Shown one piece after another: positions 15,452 to 25,331 of a DNA stretch of 64,000 nt. The position numbers and the translations under genes were made by a program. This stretch comes from an uncultured Erysipelotrichales bacterium (GTDB lineage Bacteria > Bacillota_I > Bacilli_A > Erysipelotrichales > Coprobacillaceae). Numbering within the stretch: the stretch's first letter is position 1; each line of letters begins with the position of its first letter. The notes under the pieces are model-generated. The model was not told where the DNA came from. It did no database searches and was given only the letters and a program-made list of their open reading frames with translations. Where the stretch lies: positions 45,846 through 109,845 of the forward strand of contig CAJTTM010000006.1 of assembly GCA_910579135.1 (NCBI GenBank), written 5' to 3'.

Positions 15452-18400
15452 TTATAATTGACTCTTTTTGATAGTTATATACGCTCCTACAGCACATAAT
15501 GCTAAGATAACATATGGCATTATCATAAATGGGTCACCTGTTTTAACACCGTCAACCTTTTTATTATCCTCTTTTTTATTAACTTGTTCTCCAATAATTT
15601 CTTTGTTTATTGTAGTTATTTTATCCCCTAAAACATCACTATCAACCTTATCGTTATTAACAGGTGTTTGAGGTTTTTGATTAGGAACTTGTGGTTTATC
15701 TTCAACTGGTTTTTCAGGTGTTTGAGGTTTATCATCAGGAGCTTGAGGTATTTGTGGTTCATCTGATGGTTTGTTATCATCAACTTTCTTATCAATAACC
15801 TTTACCTCACGTTCAAATATAAACTCATCATCTAATCCATTAACAACACTATAAATAACTTTATATACACCAGATTTAAATAAATCGACATTATTTTCAA
15901 TGACTTTGACTTTATCAGTAATATCTTTTCCATCATAATCATTAACAACTATTCCAGTCATCGGATCAAATGAACTATCAACAACTATTTCACTTGCATC
16001 ATACTTCATAACTGGTGTGTTAATAACACGAATAGTATATTCTTCAATTACATCATTACCTTGAGAATCCTTAGCAGTAACTACAACTTTGTATTCTCCA
16101 GCTTTACTAAAGTTAACTTGGCTATCATCAATAGTCACAAGTGCACTATTATCAATGACATCTTGACCATTATACATAACTTTAATCCCTAATAAATCAA
16201 TAACTGATTTTTGAGTTCCTACATATACCTGTGTATCTTTATTTTCAACAGTTATTTCTGGTTTAATAATCTCTGGTTCAATTGTTGTATCTTTAACTAA
16301 TTGAATTGCCTTTGTATTAAATCCACCTTGAGCAACTCTTAATCTTAACAATTGTTCTCCAGCTGGTAAATTGATTTCTATCTCCTTAGAATTCTTAAAT
16401 GTTCCCCAAGCACCAGTAGTTGCTAAATTAATTGTCCCTAAACTTGTTTCTTTACCATTTACAACACTTAATAATTCAACAATAGAATCTTCTCCAGTTG
16501 TTGCATAGTTAATAGAGAACTTATATTTCCCTTTTTCTTTTACATTAACAAAGTAATCTTGAGAACCTTCTAAATTTGTATATCCTACAACATTTCCATC
16601 TTCAATAGCCCATAATTTATCATCAGAACCATCAATGATTTGACTTGGTGTAAGAGTATAATCTCCATCAATATTTATAGCATCTGGTTTTGGTGTTAAT
16701 GTAGCATTTGTTAATTTAAAAGTATTATTTGCTTTTAATTGAATTGTATATAATCCAGCTTCATCAAAATGTAACATTGTCTTATAACTTACATTTGTAT
16801 TATTCCAATATTTGCCAAACGAAATACTTGCTAAATTATTTGTACTAAACAATCCAATACCACCATTAATTGATAATGCTCCAATCATTTCATCATTATT
16901 AGTAATATCAAATGCTAACACATAATCTCCAGCTTCTTTAACATCAATATAGAAACTTTCATATTTCCCGTTTGTTGCATTAGCTATTGTTCCATTAGCA
17001 TCATAAGAATGATCTAATTTACCTTCTAATCCTTTTCCAACTTCAATAGGCTTTGGAATCGCATTTGTAATTAATGTCACTTGGCTTTCAAGATCACTAT
17101 TCCCATCACTATATCCTGTAGCCTTAACAATTACAGTTCCCTTAATATCAATATAATTATCCTTTCTATCAACAGTTACTTTTAAATTTCCATCTTCTTC
17201 AATCACAACAGATTTAATTGTTACATATTTATTCAATGAATCTGATAAAACAATGTCATCAACTTTAATATCCTTATTAAATGTACCACCATTAATTACA
17301 ATATTAAATTCACTACTATCTTTTGAAATAACAACATCATTAATTGATTCATCATCATTAAGTGCAACAACAGTTAAATCATCAGTTAATACATAACCAT
17401 TATCACCTAATTGACTAGCATCAACAGTGACCTTAACGCTTAAATCTTTATCAAAATCTTTTGGTGCTTCACCTATAAAACGAATTGTTGCTTGTGTATC
17501 ACTATCCCTTACAACTTCAAATGGTGTTCCTTCAGGTAAACCTTCTAATTTCCACTTAGCTACATCTAATTTATCAATAAATCGTCCGTCAGTTAATGTG
17601 ACTTTAATTTCTCTACCTTTTAATTCGCCTTCTTTCAACACATCATCTGAAACTTGAGCATTAATATAAGCACCTATAGAAAATCCTCTAAAGTTAAATG
17701 CACCATTTTCATTAATAACAAACTTAATTGTACGTTCACCTTTTGTTAAAGTTACATCATCAATAAAACCATTTTCAAAAGCATCATTTGCTCCTGTTCT
17801 TGATAATCGAACATGTTCCTTCACAAGACTTCCATCAATATAAATATTAAAATCTGTTGTTGGGTTTGTTGTTGCATAATTCATTTTTATGCGATATATT
17901 CCATCTCTTTGAATATTAACTTTATATTCAAATAAATCTCCAGTCTCTACAAAACAAATATTTTTTATACTATCTTTTTCTTCAAGAAGAATATTTTCTC
18001 CATAACTATAATTATCAGCAGGTACATAACCTGGTAAATCATTAATATCTGTCTTTGTAAAGATAAGATCTCCAATATTAATACTTTCATTCTTACTTTC
18101 CAATACAATATTTTGCACACCTTTTTTTAGATAGACTTGTATTTGAGCATCAAAATCTGTATTTTTCCATGGTAAATCCCACCCAGAATTCCATGTATCA
18201 AAACGTTTCGTTGTTGTTTGTCCCAAAACATTTCCTTTTTCATCTTTTAAAACAATAATCTTATTTTCTGTATTTGAATCAGCAGATGGTCCACTTGTAG
18301 GTCCAATTGCATGTTTGACTGTTACATTATAATATCCAGATTCTTTAACATTGACCAAATATGTTGCATTTGCTCCTGCTGTTGTATTTTGATATAAAGC

Positions 18401-21400
18401 ATCTTGAACATTCCATCCACTTATATTTTTAGCATCTTCTGGTCTTAATGTTCCAGGAATATCTAAACCAATTGGTTGGTTATCACTCGCTATCCATCTA
18501 TAAGTTGCACAATTTTTAGCAGGCAATGTTGCATTAAATTGAATACCATTATTAACAACTTTAAAATCTTGATCTTGATTTGTATTGTTAACAGTAACCA
18601 TAATCAATTCATTTGTCTCAGGGTTTTTGAAAACAACATTTGTAATTGTATTTGAACTACCATAATTTGATTGTACTCTTACATATCCTGGTCTAATATA
18701 CTTAGAGAATTGTGACATCAAATAAACTTCTGGAGTTGCCCAATAGTTATCAGGATTATCAGCATCTTGAACAAATGCAGTTGGATCTGGTGTTCCTACC
18801 CATTGATGTGTAGAAATCTTGCTATCAAGCATTGTTACCCAACAGTTATAACTTTCTGCGTAATTTCTATAGTATTGAATAATTCTGTCCATACCTGTTG
18901 TTCCCCATACAGAACGTTCAGTTAAATGAATAGATTTATCATTATAACTATTATGAAGAGTTGTCATATTGGATAATTCTCCACCATAATCATGAACAGC
19001 AGCTCCATCAACACCCTCTATATTTGTATTGTATACTGCATTCATATATGAATTCAAATCACCAGGGTTATGATCAAATGCCCAGATTTTCACATCTTTT
19101 TGTTCATCAGTTAATACTGTACTTTTTGTAAGTTCTGCTTTAATAGCAGCCCCTAATCTCGCTTCTTGTTGTCCTGATACTAAACAGCTTGGATAATTAA
19201 TTTCTAACATTGGTTCATTTTGCAATGTCATTGCATAAATAGGAATACCTAATTTTTGATACTCTTCAATAAAACGAACATAATATTTTGCGGCATCAGT
19301 TATATGATCATCTGATAATCTTCCACCCTTTAATAACAATTCATTATTTGTATAACTTTTACTATTACCAGTTTCTGTTTTCATCCATCCTGGTGGAGTC
19401 CAAGGCGATGCAAAGAATTTAAGTTCATTTTCAACACCACATTCTTTTGCTGCTTTTTGAATTAATTGAATAATTTCAATAATATGATATTCTTCATCTT
19501 TTTCTATTGTAAAACCTTTTCCTGTTTCATTATACCAATCTGGTTTTCCATTAAGTTCTTTACCTGTTCCATCATAGTATGTATAGAATGGTTGAGCAGT
19601 AAAATCAGCAGTACCAATTGTTAATCTAAACAATGTATTTCCACTACCATTTACAGGATCAACTAATCTTTTAATGAAAGCATAACGATCACTTTCACTC
19701 ATTTTCATTAAATTGTAAACTGTAGATTCATCTACAGAAGTTCCCATTCCTAAGAATGAATTATATTCTGTTGTATCATCCACATTAATTGTTGTAATCA
19801 TTGAATCATCAACAGTTTTTATATCTAAATCTGGTTTGTCTATATTCTTATTAGAAATCTTTTGATTTCCATAATACCAATCCATACTTCCTGAATTTTC
19901 TGAAGAAGACATACTTACTTTAACAGCCTTTTCCTCAAGAACTGTACCATTTCCAACATTAGGTTTTGATGGTTCAGGATCTTTTGGTGGAACATATTGA
20001 TCACTTACTTTCTTAAATACAAAGTAATCAACATTATAATCCTTTGTTTGAGATACTATCTTCATTTCATGAATTCCATCAGGTAAATAAATATGATTTG
20101 GCATTAAAGCTTCTTTAAACGCTGCCCATCCACCAGTATTTGCAGCAGGAGTAGATGTTTGATAAACAAGCTTATCATCAATATAAATATCAAATGCTGC
20201 ATTAACATTATCATTTTGAGTCGCTTGATTAACAGTTACTGAATATTCTCCTTGTGCAGGTACTTTAATTTTATAAACCACATCTCTTCCTTGCCAAAAG
20301 TTACCAATAGATGTTCCATCATTTTCCAAATTAATACTACTATGTTTTGAAATAAAGTTTTCTGCTTCAACTTTACCTTGTGTTTTTTCTAAGTCAATAA
20401 TTGATGGATCTTCTGGTTGATCTCCAATTTGACTCACTTCAGATTTCTTTAATCCATAACCAGTTTTATATAATACTTTTGATTCATCATCAAACTTCTT
20501 TTCAATATCTGTTGCATACCAAGGCCAAGTTATTGGATTTGTTCCTGTGAAATCTTTCTCACCAAATAAAACATCAGCTACACCAGCTCCTTCACTTCCA
20601 GGAAGCCATGCAGAAACAATGGCTTGAATATTTTCATCTTTCACTTGATCTGCGATTGTTAAAGGTCTTCCAGTTACTAATACTAAAACAATAGGTAAAT
20701 CTGGATGATCTTGTTGAATTGTTTTGATAACATTTAAATCACTTGAAGATATTTTTAAATTACCAGCAGAAGAATCACCATTAGATTCAGCATATGGTTT
20801 TTCTCCTACAACAACAATTGCTGCCTCTACATCTTGTTCAAAATATCCATTAGCTGCATAATAAGCATTTCCACCTTTAGCAACTAAATTTTCTTTAATT
20901 CCTTGATAAATTGTTGTTCCTTCAGTAATGTCACCACTACCTCCTTGCCAAGAAATAGTCCATCCTCCACATTGATTACCAATATTATGACCATTACTTC
21001 CAGCAACAACAACATGTTTCATATTTTGTAGTTTTTGCATCATCGTTTGATTTGCAGATACTTCTGTATTCTTTAATAATGTTAAAGACTGAGACACTGC
21101 ATTTTTTGCGATTGCTCTATGTTGTTCTCCACCAAATAAACTCTTATCTGCATCATTAGAATAAAGATTTTCACCATCTAATAACCCTAATTCATCTTTT
21201 GCTTTTAAAATACGATGACATGCTTCATTGATTCTATCTTGTGAAATAGAACCATCTTTTAAAGCTTCTACTAATGCAGCGTATAATTTTTGCCAGTTGC
21301 CATTTTCAGCAACCATCAATAAATCAACACCTGCATTAACACATGCAACTGCTTTTTCTTTATATATTGAAGCAATCTTTTTATTTCCACTTTCATCAAT

Positions 21401-22327
21401 ATAACTACTGATTTGATCTAACCCATTATAATCACTGACAACAATACCCTTAAATCCTAATTTATCTCTTAAAAGAGTTGTCACTAATTCATAGTTACCA
21501 TGAGTTTTGACACCATTAAAACTATTATATGTAACCATAACAGATTGAACACCATTATCAATAGCAGTTTTATATGGAGTTAATAATTCTTTAACTGTTT
21601 TATTACTCATATCTGCTCTTACGAGTGCTTGATAATCATCAGCACTCATAACAACATTCCCTTGATTTGTTCCATTTGTTGTTAAACCTTCACCAAGATA
21701 ATGTTTTGCTGTAGCCAAGATATTTTTATCTTGAATTCCTTGTATATATGCATTTCCTAAACTTGAAACACGTTCATAATCATCACCAAAAGTTTCATAA
21801 GTTCTTCCCCAACGTTCATTATGAGGAACACCAACAGTTGGTGTAAATGTCCAATTCGATCCAGTTGCTTTCACTTCACTAGCAACAGCTTGTCCAACTT
21901 TTCTTGTTAAGTTTTCATCATTAGCTGCTGCTATACCAATATTGTGAGGAAACATAGTTGCATCCTTAACATTATTATTACCATGAACTGCATCCACTCC
22001 ATATAACAACGGAATTTTATCAGCATCTATAATTGTTTTTTGATACTGATCTGCGCGATTTGCCCAATCAGTCATTGAATTACCTGTTGAAGGTGACGCT
22101 CCACCACCAGCAAGAATAGAACCAAATTGATATTTCATAACATCCTCTGGTGTTGCCCATCTAACATCAACTTGCATAATTTGTGCGGCTTTTTCTTCTA
22201 ATGTCATATTTGCTAACAAAGTCTCCACTTTATCAGCAGCATAAACGCCATTATAAGTTGAAGTCACAACCATTGCGCCAGCAACAATACCATAAAGTCC
22301 TTTTCTTATCATTTTTTTGACTTTCAT
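15452..22327 (-). CDS. cell-wall-anchored GH3-CBM6-GH30 fusion glycosidase, 2291 aa
   Basis: After a signal peptide (to about Ala30), a GH3 beta-glucosidase-type module spans about 35-640: KHYLGEG, and GIVVSDYNG with nucleophile D299. A CBM6 (about 655-790, KVEAENF) follows. Then comes a complete GH30 module (about 835-1330) with acid/base E1038 in LQNEP and nucleophile E1137 in HLTERS. Two more CBM6-like modules, two X2-type domains, further CBM6-like modules, two Ig-like domains and a Pro-rich linker lead to VLGDK, VKTGD, a membrane helix and KKSQL. Both catalytic families retain beta-glucosides, so coupled removal of glucose from one glycoconjugate is plausible. Codon usage matches the neighbours. 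It is probably surface-anchored by a sortase. Confidence 0.9.
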   Translation of the reverse strand: MKVKKMIRKGLYGIVAGAMVVTSTYNGVYAADKVETLLANMTLEEKAAQIMQVDVRWATPEDVMKYQFGSILAGGGASPSTGNSMTDWANRADQYQKTIIDADKIPLLYGVDAVHGNNNVKDATMFPHNIGIAAANDENLTRKVGQAVASEVKATGSNWTFTPTVGVPHNERWGRTYETFGDDYERVSSLGNAYIQGIQDKNILATAKHYLGEGLTTNGTNQGNVVMSADDYQALVRADMSNKTVKELLTPYKTAIDNGVQSVMVTYNSFNGVKTHGNYELVTTLLRDKLGFKGIVVSDYNGLDQISSYIDESGNKKIASIYKEKAVACVNAGVDLLMVAENGNWQKLYAALVEALKDGSISQDRINEACHRILKAKDELGLLDGENLYSNDADKSLFGGEQHRAIAKNAVSQSLTLLKNTEVSANQTMMQKLQNMKHVVVAGSNGHNIGNQCGGWTISWQGGSGDITEGTTIYQGIKENLVAKGGNAYYAANGYFEQDVEAAIVVVGEKPYAESNGDSSAGNLKISSSDLNVIKTIQQDHPDLPIVLVLVTGRPLTIADQVKDENIQAIVSAWLPGSEGAGVADVLFGEKDFTGTNPITWPWYATDIEKKFDDESKVLYKTGYGLKKSEVSQIGDQPEDPSIIDLEKTQGKVEAENFISKHSSINLENDGTSIGNFWQGRDVVYKIKVPAQGEYSVTVNQATQNDNVNAAFDIYIDDKLVYQTSTPAANTGGWAAFKEALMPNHIYLPDGIHEMKIVSQTKDYNVDYFVFKKVSDQYVPPKDPEPSKPNVGNGTVLEEKAVKVSMSSSENSGSMDWYYGNQKISNKNIDKPDLDIKTVDDSMITTINVDDTTEYNSFLGMGTSVDESTVYNLMKMSESDRYAFIKRLVDPVNGSGNTLFRLTIGTADFTAQPFYTYYDGTGKELNGKPDWYNETGKGFTIEKDEEYHIIEIIQLIQKAAKECGVENELKFFASPWTPPGWMKTETGNSKSYTNNELLLKGGRLSDDHITDAAKYYVRFIEEYQKLGIPIYAMTLQNEPMLEINYPSCLVSGQQEARLGAAIKAELTKSTVLTDEQKDVKIWAFDHNPGDLNSYMNAVYNTNIEGVDGAAVHDYGGELSNMTTLHNSYNDKSIHLTERSVWGTTGMDRIIQYYRNYAESYNCWVTMLDSKISTHQWVGTPDPTAFVQDADNPDNYWATPEVYLMSQFSKYIRPGYVRVQSNYGSSNTITNVVFKNPETNELIMVTVNNTNQDQDFKVVNNGIQFNATLPAKNCATYRWIASDNQPIGLDIPGTLRPEDAKNISGWNVQDALYQNTTAGANATYLVNVKESGYYNVTVKHAIGPTSGPSADSNTENKIIVLKDEKGNVLGQTTTKRFDTWNSGWDLPWKNTDFDAQIQVYLKKGVQNIVLESKNESINIGDLIFTKTDINDLPGYVPADNYSYGENILLEEKDSIKNICFVETGDLFEYKVNIQRDGIYRIKMNYATTNPTTDFNIYIDGSLVKEHVRLSRTGANDAFENGFIDDVTLTKGERTIKFVINENGAFNFRGFSIGAYINAQVSDDVLKEGELKGREIKVTLTDGRFIDKLDVAKWKLEGLPEGTPFEVVRDSDTQATIRFIGEAPKDFDKDLSVKVTVDASQLGDNGYVLTDDLTVVALNDDESINDVVISKDSSEFNIVINGGTFNKDIKVDDIVLSDSLNKYVTIKSVVIEEDGNLKVTVDRKDNYIDIKGTVIVKATGYSDGNSDLESQVTLITNAIPKPIEVGKGLEGKLDHSYDANGTIANATNGKYESFYIDVKEAGDYVLAFDITNNDEMIGALSINGGIGLFSTNNLASISFGKYWNNTNVSYKTMLHFDEAGLYTIQLKANNTFKLTNATLTPKPDAINIDGDYTLTPSQIIDGSDDKLWAIEDGNVVGYTNLEGSQDYFVNVKEKGKYKFSINYATTGEDSIVELLSVVNGKETSLGTINLATTGAWGTFKNSKEIEINLPAGEQLLRLRVAQGGFNTKAIQLVKDTTIEPEIIKPEITVENKDTQVYVGTQKSVIDLLGIKVMYNGQDVIDNSALVTIDDSQVNFSKAGEYKVVVTAKDSQGNDVIEEYTIRVINTPVMKYDASEIVVDSSFDPMTGIVVNDYDGKDITDKVKVIENNVDLFKSGVYKVIYSVVNGLDDEFIFEREVKVIDKKVDDNKPSDEPQIPQAPDDKPQTPEKPVEDKPQVPNQKPQTPVNNDKVDSDVLGDKITTINKEIIGEQVNKKEDNKKVDGVKTGDPFMIMPYVILALCAVGAYITIKKSQL

Positions 22328-22350
22328 TTGTTTTCCTTCCCTTCTTTCAT

Positions 22351-22406
22351 ATTCATTGGTATGAATTAATTATAACCTATTGAATTATGCATGTAAAGCG
22401 TTTTCA
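22351..22406 (-). promoter_or_regulatory. promoter of the GH3-GH30 gene with overlapping GntR-type and cre-like sites
   Basis: On the minus strand TTTACA (22392-22397), 17 bp, TATAAT (22369-22374). The -35 lies in TGAAAACGCTTTACA (22392-22406), a cre-like catabolite sequence with one extra base. Just after the -10 is the inverted repeat ATTCAT-TGGT-ATGAAT (22351-22366), a likely operator for the neighbouring GntR. The similar ATTGGTATCATT recurs at 22411-22422. Confidence 0.65.
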
Positions 22407-22445
22407 TAAAATTGGTATCATTTTTTATAATTCATTCTAATGATT

Positions 22446-22473
22446 TTGACATTTTTTTAAATTCATATATAAT
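22446..22473 (+). promoter_or_regulatory. promoter of the divergent GntR gene
   Basis: TTGACA (22446-22451), 16 bp, TATAAT (22468-22473), with AGAAAGGAG before the ATG at 22502. Confidence 0.7.
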
Positions 22474-22501
22474 ATAGAATATATAAGAAAGGAGATTACC
22501 T

Positions 22502-23200
22502 ATGACTAAATATGAGATAATCGCTAATGATCTAGCTGATAGAATTAATAACAATGAATTCAAAGATACACTTAAGATACCTACAGAAGATCAATTAGTT
22601 AATGAATATAAAGTAAGTAAAAATACAATTCGTAGTGCAATAAAAATATTAGTCAAGTCTGGATTAATTTATCCTGTTCAAGGAAGTGGAATGTTTGTAC
22701 GTGATACACGTAAATACAACACTGTATTTTTGAGCGGAACAAGGGGAATTACAAAAGATCATCCAGGTCAAAAAATAACAAATAAATGTCTGCTACTAGA
22801 AATTGTTAATGCTGATGATAATATAGCTCAAATTATGCAATGTCAAAAAGGAACACCCATTTATTATATTTAGAGGTTAAGAATTGTTGATGATGTTCCA
22901 TATGCAGTTGAGTATACATACTATAATAAAAATATTATTCCTTACTTAAATAAAGATATTGTTGAAGCATCTATTTATAATTTCATAAAAAATGATTTGA
23001 ATATTTCATTTGGTTTTGCTGATAAATATATTAGTAGTAGGAAATTGACTGATAAGGAAAGTGAATTATTAGAATTGGAGAAGGGAGATCCTACTATCAT
23101 TATTGAAGATAATGTTTATTTATCAAATGGCAGTCTTTTCAATTCTTCCCAAATTGTTTATAACTACAAATTAGCTCATTTCTTTATGACAGCAGAATAA
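22502..23200 (+). pseudogene. GntR/UTRA regulator interrupted by an in-frame TAG
   Basis: The 233-codon frame matches the intact paralogue at 4673-5392 along its whole length. It is broken only by TAG at 22871-22873 in YYI-stop-RLRIV, where the paralogue reads YYIKRLMYI; AAG to TAG is a single change. The wHTH part (LPTEDQLVNEYKVSKNTIRSAI in pattern, residues 1-75) stays in the 123-aa product. The ligand domain is lost unless TAG is suppressed. A truncated DNA-binding fragment could act as a constitutive repressor of the adjacent glycosidase. Confidence 0.8.
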
Positions 23201-23223
23201 TATAAAAATTAATTAAATATTTA

Positions 23224-23247
23224 AAAAAGACTCATTTGAGTCTTTTT
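23224..23247. terminator. bidirectional terminator
   Basis: AAAAAGACTC-ATTT-GAGTCTTTTT separates the convergent GntR remnant and the TauE gene. Confidence 0.8.
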
Positions 23248-23249
23248 CA

Positions 23250-24014
23250 TTAGAATAACTTTACACATATCATCGCAAATCCTAAAACAGCTAATACAAC
23301 ACCAGTTGCTCTATTTAATGTTTTAGGTTCTGCCTTATTCGCAAACAATGCTGCAATCCTTGCTCCTACTAAAGTTGAAATAATACACATAATTAAAGCT
23401 TCTATATTAGGCATACCTCCAATCATAAAATGAGAACACGCCCCAGTAAAAGCTGTAAAACTCATGATAAATACACTTGTCCCTACTGCAGTTTTTAATT
23501 CATATTGCAATACTGATGTTAATATAAGAAGAAGCATCATTCCTCCACCTGCACCAATAAACCCACAAATAAATCCAATCACACATCCACATAATAAAGA
23601 TTGAATATTCTTTTCCTTTTCACTTTTATTAGCTCTTACCTCTTTAGTTGTCATTACAGGTTTTACAATAAACTTTATTCCTAAAAAGAATGTCATAAAC
23701 ACTGAAAAATTTCCCATAGTAGACATTGGAACAAGTGAAGCTATATAACTCCCTACCATTGTAAATAACAATACAGTGATTAACATAACCATTCCATTCT
23801 TAATATCTAAGTTTTTATTTTTACCAAAAGTATAAGCAGAAATCGCAGAAGCTAAAACATCCGATGCAAGTGCTATTCCAACAGCCTCATAAGCATTAAA
23901 ATTCAAAAATGCAATTAACATGGGCGATATGACTGCTGCAGCAGATAAACCAGCAAGTCCAGTACCAATTCCAGCTCCCATTCCTGCAATAATATAAATC
24001 AAATATGCAAACAT
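23250..24014 (-). CDS. TauE/SafE-family membrane permease (sulfite/anion exporter family)
   Basis: The 254-aa protein has about 8 membrane segments and the family's two Gly-rich repeats: GMGAGIGTGLAGLSAAAVISP near the N-terminus and CGFIGAGGGMMLLLILTSVL mid-protein. Family members move sulfite, sulfoacetate or related anions; the specific cargo is not evident. It overlaps the upstream MarR gene by one base and is probably controlled by it. Confidence 0.85.
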   Translation of the reverse strand: MFAYLIYIIAGMGAGIGTGLAGLSAAAVISPMLIAFLNFNAYEAVGIALASDVLASAISAYTFGKNKNLDIKNGMVMLITVLLFTMVGSYIASLVPMSTMGNFSVFMTFFLGIKFIVKPVMTTKEVRANKSEKEKNIQSLLCGCVIGFICGFIGAGGGMMLLLILTSVLQYELKTAVGTSVFIMSFTAFTGACSHFMIGGMPNIEALIMCIISTLVGARIAALFANKAEPKTLNRATGVVLAVLGFAMICVKLF

Positions 24015-24448
24015 TATTTTCCCTCCTTTGCATTTTCATAAATACTTTTCATTACATAATTAAATACATCTATATCATTATTACTAATATTTTTGAATAA
24101 TACATTATTAAATGTTTCTCTAATCTTTAAACCATCTTTAATAATTGGATGTGAAGCTTCTAATAAATGAATATGATAAATCCTTTTATCATGATCATCT
24201 CTTAAAGCACACACATACTCCTTTTTAATCAAACTTTCTAAAGTCATAGAAACTTGTGATTTAATAATTCCTCTTTTTTCCACAATATCTTTAGCTGTAT
24301 TTAGATCTGGATTATTATAAAGAAATAATAATATATCTAATTCACTTCTTGATAAAGAATATTTATCCATAACCTCTTTACATAAACGACCATACAATTT
24401 TTTTATTTCATAAAGCATTGCAACAATATCACTCATAGCAGCCTCCAA
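24014..24448 (-). CDS. MarR-family regulator
   Basis: The 144-aa protein has a winged helix: LSRSELDILLFLYNNPDL, IIKSQVSMTLESLIKKEYV as recognition helix, and the DDHDKRIYHIHLLE wing with the Asp-x-Arg pattern. GGAGG precedes the ATG. It is first in an operon with the TauE/SafE permease. Its promoter carries a perfect inverted repeat, so autoregulation and control of the permease by a small ligand are likely. Confidence 0.87.
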   Translation of the reverse strand: MEAAMSDIVAMLYEIKKLYGRLCKEVMDKYSLSRSELDILLFLYNNPDLNTAKDIVEKRGIIKSQVSMTLESLIKKEYVCALRDDHDKRIYHIHLLEASHPIIKDGLKIRETFNNVLFKNISNNDIDVFNYVMKSIYENAKEGK

Positions 24449-24497
24449 ATAGTTCTATTTTGAACTATATTATAATACATAATCATATAATCGTCAA
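24449..24497 (-). promoter_or_regulatory. MarR-TauE promoter and operator
   Basis: TTGACG (24492-24497), 17 bp, TATAAT (24469-24474) on the minus strand. The perfect inverted repeat ATAGTTC-TATTTT-GAACTAT (24449-24468) starts right after the -10 and fits a MarR dimer site. Confidence 0.78.
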
Positions 24498-24512
24498 TGA
24501 CTATAAAATAAC

Positions 24513-24541
24513 TTGAATTTCATTATTTTTAAAGGTATATT
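24513..24541 (+). promoter_or_regulatory. promoter of the flavin-binding protein gene
   Basis: TTGAAT (24513-24518), 17 bp, TATATT (24536-24541), with AAGGAGGG before the ATG. Confidence 0.6.
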
Positions 24542-24561
24542 TATATCAAGGAGGGAATAGA

Positions 24562-25185
24562 ATGGAAAATATTATAGAAATATATAATGATAATATTATT
24601 TTTGTTTTTGAAAAGAAACATATAAATATTGATAAAGAATACTTAGTTGTAATTAAAAATGAATGCGAAAAAAAAGAAATAGAGAATACTTTAGTTATGC
24701 ATTATAACGAGGATTTTGAACAATATCTTCATTTCAAATTACCTGATAAGATTAGAAAAGAAAAAAAATTATTATCTTTAAATGATAGTTATCAAATTTT
24801 AGAAGATATTCATTATGGTGTTCTTTCATTTATGGCAGAAGATTATCCTTATAGTATAGGTATTAATCATATTAATTATAATCATCGTATTTTTTTCCAT
24901 TGTGGTTTAAAAGGATATAAACTAAATGGTATTGGTAAAAATGTTACTTTCACTGTTATTGATGATTTAGGTATTAATTTAGAGCTTGGAACTAATAACT
25001 TTAAAGAAACAATTATTTTTGGTAAGTTAAAACTTGTTGAAGACTTCGATTTAAAGAAAACCGTTTTATTAAAACTTGTTAGTGATCTAGCACCTAAACA
25101 CCCTTATAATGATAAGATGTTAGAATATACAAATATTTTAGAATTAGAAATTGATTATATAAGTGGAAAAATGCAGAATTATTAA
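24562..25185 (+). CDS. NimA-like / pyridoxamine 5'-phosphate oxidase-family flavin-binding protein with N-terminal extension
   Basis: Residues about 75-207 follow the split-barrel flavin pattern: YGVLSFMAEDYPYSIGINHINYN, RIFFHCGLKGYKLNGI and VTFTVIDD. These resemble NimA-like proteins annotated for nitroimidazole inactivation. About 70 N-terminal residues lie outside the usual domain. The cofactor (FMN or heme) cannot be read from sequence. It has its own promoter and terminator, divergent from MarR-TauE. Confidence 0.7.
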   Translation: MENIIEIYNDNIIFVFEKKHINIDKEYLVVIKNECEKKEIENTLVMHYNEDFEQYLHFKLPDKIRKEKKLLSLNDSYQILEDIHYGVLSFMAEDYPYSIGINHINYNHRIFFHCGLKGYKLNGIGKNVTFTVIDDLGINLELGTNNFKETIIFGKLKLVEDFDLKKTVLLKLVSDLAPKHPYNDKMLEYTNILELEIDYISGKMQNY

Positions 25186-25191
25186 AAAGAG

Positions 25192-25224
25192 GCTAAATGT
25201 TTAAATAATAAACGTTTAGCTTTT
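25192..25224 (+). terminator. terminator
   Basis: GCTAAATGTTT pairs with AAACGTTTAGC (one G-U) and runs into TTTTCTATTTTT. Confidence 0.75.
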
Positions 25225-25331
25225 CTATTTTTAAAAACTATCAATAATCTATAGTATACTTATATATTTTATTTGTTTTAATTATACTATAATCTTTATT
25301 AATAATATGTATAACTTTCCCAATTGTTCGT

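Noticed and set aside
3277..22873. In-frame TAG codons in conserved genes as a sign of stop-codon recoding
   Set aside because: Healthy genes end in TAG (12420-13277 and 61622-62134), other broken genes have TAA, TGA or frameshifts, and no pyrrolysine-type genes are seen. Ordinary decay is simpler.
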